Below, piece after piece: positions 57,961 through 64,000 of a DNA stretch of 64,000 nt (the stretch's first letter is position 1; each line of letters opens with the position of its first letter). The notes beneath the pieces were generated by a model. That model was given only the letters and a program-made list of their open reading frames with translations. It was not told the origin of the DNA and searched no databases. The DNA is from BS750m-G57 sp964607575 (GTDB taxonomy: Bacteria; Planctomycetota; Phycisphaerae; SM23-33), in NCBI GenBank assembly GCA_964607575.1, contig CAZSLS010000006.1:1-64000 (forward strand), in the 5' to 3' direction. Made by a program: the position numbers and the translations under genes.

Positions 57961-59016
57961 ATGAACGCCAAGATCGCCCTGTCCGTTGTACTCGCCGTTT
58001 CCTGTGTGTTGCTTGTCGCCGGATTGTCGATGTCCCGTGAGGAGTCGAGCGATGCATCCTTCAAGCCGCCGACTGCGTGGCGGTACTCAGCGCCTCTGAT
58101 TTCTCCGGAGAAACGCGACACACTCCCCAGCCGCGCCCAGAAGGACCCGACGGTGGTGTTCTTCAAGGGAAAGTGGCACGTGTTCATGACGGTAAAGCTC
58201 AAGGGGATGTCGGCGATCGAGTATTGCTCGTTCGAGACGTGGGACAAGGCCAACAGTTCCAAACGCACCATTCTGAAGCTTACCGATAGCAAGTACTACT
58301 GCGCCCCGCAGGTCTTCTACTTCACTCCGCACAAGAAGTGGTACCTGATCTATCAACTCGGGCGGAAAGGCAAGAGGAGGATGCAGATCGCGTTTTCCAC
58401 CACTACCGACATCGCCGACCCGAAATCCTGGACAAAAGCTGGTTCGGTATTCCGCAACGATGCCGAGGATCCGCGGAAAGAAGGGGGGCTGGACTACTGG
58501 ATGATCTGCGACAGCAGGCGAGCGTACTTGTTCATCACCAGTCTCAACGGCAAGATGTGGCGGATGTCGGCGAAGCTGAAGGATTTCCCGCACGGATTCG
58601 GCGATCTCGTGCTGGCGCTCCGAGCCGATATCTTCGAAGCGAGCCACACATACAAGCTCAGCGGGACCGACAAGTACCTTACCGTGATCGAAGCCAATCC
58701 CGGTGGCAGGCGATATTACAAGGCCTATCTCGCCGACCGCTTGGACGGAAAGTGGACCCCGGCGTCCGGTGGTGAACGAAAGCCGTTTGCCGGGGCGGCC
58801 AACGTGCGCCCCGCCGATGGTGTCGCGGCGTGGACCGACAACATCAGCCACGGTGAACTAATACGAAAAGGTTATGACCAGACACTGCTCGTCGATCCGA
58901 AAGACTTTCGATTTCTCTTCCAGGGCGCCCTGCAGAAGGAAAAGGCGGGCAAGAACTATGGCGCCATCCCCTGGCGACTAGGAATGCTCACACCCGCCGG
59001 GTCGGCGGGCAAATAG
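57961..59016 (+). CDS. GH62-like alpha-L-arabinofuranosidase
   Basis: A 351-residue secreted protein with a signal peptide (MNAKIALSVVLAVSCVLLVAG). The five-bladed propeller blocks of GH62 are visible: AQKDPTVVFFKGKWHVFMT (catalytic Asp), APQVFYFTPHKKWYLIYQ, LDYWMICDSRRAYLFIT, FEASHTYKLSGTDKYLTVIEA (acid Glu) and AWTDNISHGELIR. Family members remove arabinose side chains from arabinoxylan. AAAGGAG at 57946-57952 supports the start. It is divergent from the Gfo/Idh pair and followed 85 bases later by a fucosidase gene with its own possible promoter. Confidence 0.88.
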   Translation: MNAKIALSVVLAVSCVLLVAGLSMSREESSDASFKPPTAWRYSAPLISPEKRDTLPSRAQKDPTVVFFKGKWHVFMTVKLKGMSAIEYCSFETWDKANSSKRTILKLTDSKYYCAPQVFYFTPHKKWYLIYQLGRKGKRRMQIAFSTTTDIADPKSWTKAGSVFRNDAEDPRKEGGLDYWMICDSRRAYLFITSLNGKMWRMSAKLKDFPHGFGDLVLALRADIFEASHTYKLSGTDKYLTVIEANPGGRRYYKAYLADRLDGKWTPASGGERKPFAGAANVRPADGVAAWTDNISHGELIRKGYDQTLLVDPKDFRFLFQGALQKEKAGKNYGAIPWRLGMLTPAGSAGK

Positions 59017-59038
59017 CTTCCTGACAAGATCTATTGGC

Positions 59039-59066
59039 TTGCTCAGGACATGGGTTTGGATACAAT
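59039..59066 (+). promoter_or_regulatory. Candidate promoter for the GH29 gene
   Basis: TTGCTC (59039-59044), 16 bases, TACAAT (59061-59066). Transcription would start near 59073, about 29 bases before the ATG at 59102. Confidence 0.4.
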
Positions 59067-59101
59067 CACTTCAAATGAACTCAATTGCAGGGAGAATGCA
59101 G

Positions 59102-60547
59102 ATGGTTAGAGTATCGAAATACTGGATGATTGCGGTGTTGGTTGCGGTGGCGGTTTGTGCGGGCGAGGTCCGCGGCGCCGAACCGGCAAAGACCAAAACC
59201 CCGACCGCTGCGAAGAAGTACAAGCCCACGTGGGAGTCACTCGATTCCCGCCCGCTGCCGGGATGGTTCAACGAGGCGAAGTTCGGTATCTTCGTGGTCT
59301 GGGGCCCGTACTCCGTGCCGTCCTGGGTCGATCGCGGATACGCCGAGTGGTACTGGAACCGCTCCAAACGAAAAGGCTCCCCCACCCAGAAGTTCCACGA
59401 GAAGATGTACGGTAAGGATTTTCCATACGAGAAATTCGCCGAGCAGCTTACCGCCAAGTTGTACAAACCCGACTACTGGTGCGAGATATTCGCCCGCAGC
59501 GGGGCGAAGTATGTGGTGACGACGGCGAACTATCACGACGGTTTCTGCTTGTGGGACTCGCCGTATTCCAAGACGAAGAACACCGACAAGTGGAACGCGA
59601 CCGTTGTCGGACCGAAGCGGAACGTGCTCCGCGAGCTGTTCGACGCGGGCGAAAAACGCGGTCTGAAGATGGGCATCTATTACTCGCTCTACGAGTGGTA
59701 CCACCCGCTGTATCTCACCGATCGGGCGAAGTACGTCACCGAGCACCTGCACCCGCAGTTCAAGGATGTGGTCACCAAGTTCAAACCGTGGTTCATATTC
59801 CTCGATGGTGAGTGGACGGCGGATTACAAGGTGTGGAGATCGTTCGAGATGGCGACGTGGTTGTACAACGAATCGCCGTGCAAGGACTACGTGGTCACTA
59901 ACGATCGCTGGGGCAAGACGCGCCGCAAACACGGGGACGTTTACTCCAGCGAGTATGGCGGGGGAAAATTCTCGCCCAAGCACCCGTGGCAGGAGGACCG
60001 CGGGATCGGGCACAGCTATGGGTACAACCGCAACGAAGGGATCGACCAGTACGATTCGGAATACACGCTGATCAAGATGCTCTCCCGCGTGTGCGGTAAC
60101 GGTGGAAATTTGCTGCTGGACGTAGGTCCGACCGCCGACGGGCGAATTCCCGTGATAATGCAGGACCGCCTGGTGCGGATCGGCAAGTGGTTGAAGGTCA
60201 ACGGCGAGGCGATCTACGGGACAAGGCACAGCCCGTTCTGGCCGAGGAAGTTCCCGTGGGGCACGTGTACCGTCAAGGGCTCAAAGATATTCCTGCATGT
60301 GTGGGGCAAGCAGGCCGGCGAGATCTCCCTGCCCGGACTCAAGAACAAGATCACCGCTGCCTACGTCCTGGGCGATGCGAAGAAGACGCCCCTCAAACGT
60401 CGCGTCGACAAGCAGACTCGCGCGATCACCATGCCTGCGGGCCTGCGGGCCGAGGAAGTCGTCGTCCTGGTCGTCGAGGTCGAAGGCAAACTCAGCGTCG
60501 ACGCCTCCGCAAACCAGGTCGCCAAACCCGCCAAACCCGCCAAATGA
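59102..60547 (+). CDS. GH29 alpha-L-fucosidase
   Basis: A 481-residue secreted protein (leader MVRVSKYWMIAVLVAVAVCAGEVRG). GH29 blocks: WFNEAKFGIFVVWGPYSVPSW, TTANYHDGFCLWDSPYSKT, GIYYSLYEWYHPLY, the nucleophile in WFIFLDGEWTADY, and NGGNLLLDVGPTADGRIP. It would release alpha-L-fucose with retention. The C-terminal beta-sandwich is followed by a short Ala/Pro/Lys repeat (KPAKPAK). GGGAG about 7 bases upstream sets the start at 59102; ATGs at 59075 and 59096 are alternatives. It is a single-domain relative of the double fucosidase at 43161. Confidence 0.92.
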   Translation: MVRVSKYWMIAVLVAVAVCAGEVRGAEPAKTKTPTAAKKYKPTWESLDSRPLPGWFNEAKFGIFVVWGPYSVPSWVDRGYAEWYWNRSKRKGSPTQKFHEKMYGKDFPYEKFAEQLTAKLYKPDYWCEIFARSGAKYVVTTANYHDGFCLWDSPYSKTKNTDKWNATVVGPKRNVLRELFDAGEKRGLKMGIYYSLYEWYHPLYLTDRAKYVTEHLHPQFKDVVTKFKPWFIFLDGEWTADYKVWRSFEMATWLYNESPCKDYVVTNDRWGKTRRKHGDVYSSEYGGGKFSPKHPWQEDRGIGHSYGYNRNEGIDQYDSEYTLIKMLSRVCGNGGNLLLDVGPTADGRIPVIMQDRLVRIGKWLKVNGEAIYGTRHSPFWPRKFPWGTCTVKGSKIFLHVWGKQAGEISLPGLKNKITAAYVLGDAKKTPLKRRVDKQTRAITMPAGLRAEEVVVLVVEVEGKLSVDASANQVAKPAKPAK

Positions 60548-60570
60548 ACGCCGCCAGAGAGACACGATCC

Positions 60571-61344
60571 ATGCCAGTTAAACTACATTATGAAACAGTT
60601 GGCCAGGGCGATCCGCTCATCCTCATTATGGGACTGGGCGCCGACAACAGCCTCTGGGAGCTTCATGCCAAGGCGTATTCGCAGCATTTTCGCTGCATCA
60701 TGCCCGACAACCGCGGGGCGGGGAATTCTCCCAAGCCCGACGGGCCGTACACCACGGAGATGATGGCCGAAGATACGCTCGCGATGATGGACGAACTGGA
60801 GATCGACTCCGCCCGAGTGGCCGGTATTTCCATGGGCAGCGCAATTGCCCAGTCCATGGCGCTTCTCTCGCCCGATCGCGTGCGGTCCATGGTGCTGATC
60901 AGCTCTTGGGCACGCTGCGATCGGTACATGAAGGACGTGTTCGAACATTTCACGCGGATCCGCCCGCTGGTTCCGCCCGAAGACTTCATGCAGCTCCTGC
61001 AATTGTGGATATTCGCCCCGGATCATTTCTCCGCGAGCTACGCGGATCTGCTTGTCGGTAGAAAAGACGCCGGAGACAACCCGATGGCCGAGCATGCCTT
61101 CGACGCCCAGTGTGCCGCCTGCAGCGGCCACGACACGCTCGATCGCCTGGGAGAAATTCAGACACCCTGCCTGCTGACCGTCGGCGATAAAGATATCTTC
61201 ACCCCGCTCCGTTGCAGCGAGGAAATGCACGAACGCTTACCGAATTCGGAACTGTTTGTACTTCCCGGGTTGGGGCACTGTCACCACTGGGAGGATCTGA
61301 AGACATTCAACGAGACGACAACGAAATTCCTGCTTGAAAACTAA
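60571..61344 (+). CDS. Alpha/beta-fold hydrolase
   Basis: A 257-residue protein with the alpha/beta hydrolase layout: LILIMGLGADNSLWE (oxyanion region), nucleophile elbow VAGISMGSAIAQ (Ser), acid in TVGDKDIFTP and base in LPGLGHCHHWE. It has no leader, so is cytoplasmic. The reaction could be ester or lactone hydrolysis; sugar-lactone opening would fit the neighbouring oxidoreductase genes, but this is only a guess. The ATG at 60571 matches the family start (MPVKLHYETVG). An upstream in-frame ATG at 60544 overlaps the fucosidase stop and is possible. Confidence 0.78.
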   Translation: MPVKLHYETVGQGDPLILIMGLGADNSLWELHAKAYSQHFRCIMPDNRGAGNSPKPDGPYTTEMMAEDTLAMMDELEIDSARVAGISMGSAIAQSMALLSPDRVRSMVLISSWARCDRYMKDVFEHFTRIRPLVPPEDFMQLLQLWIFAPDHFSASYADLLVGRKDAGDNPMAEHAFDAQCAACSGHDTLDRLGEIQTPCLLTVGDKDIFTPLRCSEEMHERLPNSELFVLPGLGHCHHWEDLKTFNETTTKFLLEN

Positions 61345-61354
61345 GGAGAGAAGT

Positions 61355-62164
61355 ATGTGTGCAATCCAATACGGCTGCCAAACCTATACGTGGCAGATGT
61401 CATACGAGAAGTACTCACAGCGCCTCGATCACATCATAGACGTGGTCGCCGAGTCGGGCTTTGCAGGAATCGAATCTGAAGTCTGCATGCTTGGTCCTTA
61501 CAACGAAGACCCGGTAAGGCTGGCGGGGGACATGCAGGCGAAGGGACTCGCACTTGCGGCGATCTGCCTGGTTTGCGATTGGCTCTCGCCGCAGGAGACG
61601 CCTGAGGAACTCACCGAAGCCGACAGGGTTATCGCGATGCTTCAGACGCACTTTCCCGGCACGCTTCTCGCGCTCTGCCAGATGCCGCAGGCCGACCGGA
61701 GCGATTTACAGGCGCGTCAAGACAACTGTATCGCATGCAGCAACGCGATCGGCCGGCGCGCCGCCGACAGTGGTGTCCGGACTGCTTTTCATCCTAATTC
61801 GCCCGAGGGCTCGGTATTCCGAATCGCCGAGGACTACAAGATTCTCATGGACTCTCTGGATACGTCCGTGGTCGGGTTTGCTCCCGACGCGGGCCACATC
61901 GCCAAAGGTGATATGGATCCCGTCGCGATCTTCCAGGAGTACGGACCGACAATCCAGCACGTCCACTTCAAGGATATGCGCCAAGATGGAACTTGGGCCG
62001 AGATGGGCCAGGGTTGCATAGATTTTGACGCAATTGTCAACGGGCTCAAGGCCCATGACTACCAAGGCTGGATCATGGTCGAGGATGAATCGCCCCGGGC
62101 CGAGATCGATCCCGACGCGGTGACCCGTGCGAACGGAGAGTATCTCAAAGTGCGGTTCAAGTAG
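61355..62164 (+). CDS. Sugar phosphate isomerase/epimerase-family TIM barrel
   Basis: A 269-residue protein of the xylose isomerase-like AP-endonuclease-2 superfamily. Metal-ligand positions are visible: Glu in AGIESEV, Glu/Asp region in TAFHPNSPEGSV, Asp and His in GFAPDAGHIAKG, His in IQHVHFKDMR and Glu in WIMVEDESP. Members include inosose dehydratases, epimerases and 3-keto-sugar isomerases. AGGAG with 6-base spacing sets the ATG at 61355. It follows the alpha/beta hydrolase gene by 10 bases in one operon. The cytoplasmic location is inferred from the missing leader. Confidence 0.82.
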   Translation: MCAIQYGCQTYTWQMSYEKYSQRLDHIIDVVAESGFAGIESEVCMLGPYNEDPVRLAGDMQAKGLALAAICLVCDWLSPQETPEELTEADRVIAMLQTHFPGTLLALCQMPQADRSDLQARQDNCIACSNAIGRRAADSGVRTAFHPNSPEGSVFRIAEDYKILMDSLDTSVVGFAPDAGHIAKGDMDPVAIFQEYGPTIQHVHFKDMRQDGTWAEMGQGCIDFDAIVNGLKAHDYQGWIMVEDESPRAEIDPDAVTRANGEYLKVRFK

Positions 62165-62256
62165 GCAAGCGGCTGAAGGCGGCGTGTGACATCACGGGAG
62201 AGTATTAAAGACAACCGGGCTCTGCCGAGACCTCCGTGAGATGAGGGTGGCTGGCG

Positions 62257-63171
62257 TCAATTTGGCGCCTCCGGCGGCTCCGGGAGCCTATCAGCATCGC
62301 CTTTACGCTGCTCCCACTGCTCGCGCGACGCCCCATGGGCGATCAGCATCTCAGCGACCGGTTTATTGCCCACTTGCAACAACTCGATCGGCGTCATTCC
62401 GGCGCCGCTCTTGGCGTTCACATCCGCTTTGTGTGCGAGCAGCACTTCAATCAGCGCCTTGTTGGGAGGACTTTTTCTGCACGCATGATGTAAGGGGGTG
62501 AATCGACTCCATCCACCATGTGCGTTGACGTTGGCGCCTTTTTCGAGAAGCTTCCCGGCAATGAGGTGATCATTTTCCTGGCCGTGGGGAGCGTTTGTCT
62601 CGCAGAACCAGAGTAGCGGTGTCGACGAATATTCTCCCTTCGTTTTCGCGTCGACCGCAGCGCCGCGTGCCAAGAGCAGTTCGACTGTTTCTAGCTGACG
62701 ATTCTTGGCTGCCCAATGTAGCGATGTCATCTCAGGATTTCTCGTTTTCGCGTCGATCGCCGCGTCGTTGTCCAGCAGCCAGGCGATCGCCTTGACACGA
62801 TTGTTCGCTGCGGCGTAATGAATCGGTTGCCAAGAGGTGCTATCTTGGATTTTGGCGTTGAGGTCGGCTCCGCGTTCTTTCAGCAATTTCAGAACATCGA
62901 CATGGCCCTCTTCTGCGGCGATGTGCACGAGCTGTTTGCCCGTATTGGTTGAGAACGGAATGCGTCCGCGCGGCGGCTGGCGATAGACTTCCGTGAGAAG
63001 TGTGGGGTCTTCATCGAGATACTTGCGAACTTGGTCAGCGTCACCCTTTGCAGCCGCATCGAAGATTGGGTGGTCTCGCCCGTCGCCCCAGCCCTTGCAA
63101 CCTCCGCTGCCAAATACCCCGATCAGCACCAGGATCCACCACAAACGATGCGTCTTCATATAGGACACCAT
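62257..63171 (-). CDS. Ankyrin-repeat lipoprotein
   Basis: A 304-residue protein. A hydrophobic leader (MKTHRLWWILVLIGVFGSGGC) ends in a lipobox Cys. About six to seven ankyrin repeats follow (HPIFDAAAKGDADQVRKYL, LVHIAAEEGHVDVLKLLKERGADLN, PIHYAAANNRVKAIAWLLDNDAAID, LHWAAKNRQLETVELLLARGAAVD, PLHHACRKSPPNKALIEVLLAHKADVN). Ankyrins bind other proteins; the partner is unknown. The start at 63171 is supported by GGGAG about 10 bases away; the Met at 63159 is an alternative that fits the leader better. Codon use is less GC-rich than in nearby genes. It follows the PmoA-like gene by 51 bases in the same direction. Confidence 0.78.
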   Translation of the reverse strand: MVSYMKTHRLWWILVLIGVFGSGGCKGWGDGRDHPIFDAAAKGDADQVRKYLDEDPTLLTEVYRQPPRGRIPFSTNTGKQLVHIAAEEGHVDVLKLLKERGADLNAKIQDSTSWQPIHYAAANNRVKAIAWLLDNDAAIDAKTRNPEMTSLHWAAKNRQLETVELLLARGAAVDAKTKGEYSSTPLLWFCETNAPHGQENDHLIAGKLLEKGANVNAHGGWSRFTPLHHACRKSPPNKALIEVLLAHKADVNAKSGAGMTPIELLQVGNKPVAEMLIAHGASREQWEQRKGDADRLPEPPEAPN

Positions 63172-63222
63172 GGCGACGTTTCTCCCTGCACCCGGTATTC
63201 TCCACATGAAACTGCGCCACGT

Positions 63223-64000
63223 CTACTTCCAGGCTTTCAGTTTGGCGTGCTGTTTGGCGAGGTCCGCGTTCTTGTGGAGCAGTAGGCGGTATCGCAGGAC
63301 CAGTGGTTTGTCGCGGGGGACCGTTACGGCGTGGCGGCCGGGGTAGACTACGTTCTGGGCGCTGCCCTTTTTTCGCAGGATCCACGGCTGGGGATATCCG
63401 GGGTTTGCGGGATGAACCAGGACTGCGATGGCAGACTTTTGCTGTCCGAACTTGCCGGCGAAGTTGAGCCACTCACCGGCGGCTACAGGGGTTCGTTTTG
63501 GCGTGACGGGGCCTTTGGGTCCGGTCATTGTCAGGTCCTTGGGCATGACAATGCGGGTCGAGAACCCGCCGTATCCCTTATCGTTCTCGGCGCCGCCGAT
63601 TTTTACTTCCGCGTCAACCAGCGACTGCAACGCGATAGTGAAATCGATCGCTCGCGATTGAGCTTTGATACCGTGTGCGCGAATGGTCACGGTCTCTGCC
63701 AGGAATGCTTCCTTACCCTTTTTGTACTTTAGCGATTTCCAGTGGACGGTTGCCTTGACGGCGGCTCCGTCGAGGATTTCGCTCTTCACCGCTTCCCAGA
63801 CGATGCCCGTGCATGCCCACGGATCGCCGACGGACTTACCGCCCACAGTCGCCTGGTGCCACGCCCAGAATATGCCCCGATGGTGCGGGTGGTCGTCAGG
63901 AAAATCTTCGGTCAGCACTTCCGCGTCGAGTCCGATCAGCGGATGCACATAGTTCGCTCGGGCGTGTTTGCCTTTGTAGGAGTTCGTTCCGGTGTGATAG
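63223..64000 (-). CDS. PmoA-like (DUF6807) protein, 5' end outside window
   Basis: The visible 258 codons are the C-terminal part of a PmoA-family protein: HPLIGLDAEVLTEDFPDDHPHHRGIFWAWHQA, then beta strands, and a C-terminal RYRLLLHKNADLAKQ. The frame is open to the edge (reading ...YHTGTNSYKGKHARANYV before HPLIG), so the start is missing. The family occurs widely in planctomycetes near sugar oxidoreductases and is named after a methane monooxygenase homologue, but has no proven methane link. The function is unknown; carbohydrate metabolism is suggested by context. Confidence 0.8.
   Translation of the reverse strand, partial: YHTGTNSYKGKHARANYVHPLIGLDAEVLTEDFPDDHPHHRGIFWAWHQATVGGKSVGDPWACTGIVWEAVKSEILDGAAVKATVHWKSLKYKKGKEAFLAETVTIRAHGIKAQSRAIDFTIALQSLVDAEVKIGGAENDKGYGGFSTRIVMPKDLTMTGPKGPVTPKRTPVAAGEWLNFAGKFGQQKSAIAVLVHPANPGYPQPWILRKKGSAQNVVYPGRHAVTVPRDKPLVLRYRLLLHKNADLAKQHAKLKAWK

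Noticed and set aside
63223..64000. Particulate methane monooxygenase subunit
   Set aside because: The PmoA label in this family (DUF6807) is historical; the sequence is a soluble beta-rich protein without the membrane segments of the true PmoA.

Overview
The window looks like chromosomal DNA from an uncultured or poorly studied anaerobic planctomycete, probably of the class Phycisphaerae. This is an inference from gene content. The supporting features are three very large secreted proteins that combine a beta-propeller with CxxCH haem motifs (the HzsA-like family common in Planctomycetota), a planctomycete LEPR-XLL sorting motif, S1 sulfatases with twin-arginine-like leaders, DUF1080 and PmoA-type (DUF6807) proteins, Gfo/Idh/MocA oxidoreductases with twin-arginine-like leaders, and GC-rich DNA. 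No rRNA, tRNA or CRISPR array was seen. Both edges cut through a gene.

Layout. 1-3750: a PEP-utiliser/membrane-insertase-like fusion and a secreted FG-GAP protein. 3780-7381 (minus): an asrABC-type sulfite reductase operon with a formate/nitrite-family channel between asrB and asrC. 7770-10016: a GH9 glycoside hydrolase. 10035-13561 (minus): an M28 peptidase whose PDZ domain is cut off by one in-frame amber codon, a proline-racemase-family enzyme and a small lipoprotein. 13715-17038: a coiled-coil secreted protein, a GNAT acetyltransferase and a HAD-like phosphatase whose ribosome binding site lies in a long stem. 17167-20934: the first HzsA-like multihaem protein. 21082-25463: a tightly coupled operon of a corrinoid protein, an MtaA/UroD-like protein, a DUF1638 protein and a hybrid histidine kinase. 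25605-28094: the second HzsA-like protein. 28066-29100 (minus): a membrane-anchored archaemetzincin. 29189-33530: M24 peptidase, accB, accC and phosphofructokinase (housekeeping). 33543-34633: an insertion sequence directly upstream of a GH36-like glycosidase. 37242-40435 (minus): a 69-residue LEPR-XLL peptide and two sulfatases. 40566-48889: the third HzsA-like protein, a double GH29 fucosidase, a duplicated beta-propeller and a SUMF1-like lipoprotein. 48870-51463 (minus): an MBOAT/SGNH O-acetylation pair. 51481-57842 (minus): a HEAT/DUF1080 giant and two tandem Gfo/Idh/MocA paralogues. 57961-62164: GH62, GH29, an alpha/beta hydrolase and a sugar isomerase. 62257-64000 (minus): an ankyrin lipoprotein and a PmoA-like protein.

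Taken together, most of the accessory content fits the degradation of complex, probably fucosylated and sulfated polysaccharide. Sulfatases, fucosidases, an arabinofuranosidase and a GH9 enzyme would open the polymer. The Gfo/Idh, DUF1080 and isomerase genes resemble the parts of a 3-keto-glycoside route. The Asr operon with its channel would dispose of sulfite as sulfide. The best candidate for an undescribed system is the corrinoid/UroD-like/DUF1638/hybrid-kinase operon, which has the parts of a methyl-transfer module joined to a signalling protein but no visible substrate methyltransferase or reductive activase. Other observations worth checking are the amber-split peptidase, the sequestered ribosome binding site before the HAD gene, the IS reading frame that ends in an ATGA overlap with a glycosidase start, and the stand-alone LEPR-XLL peptide.
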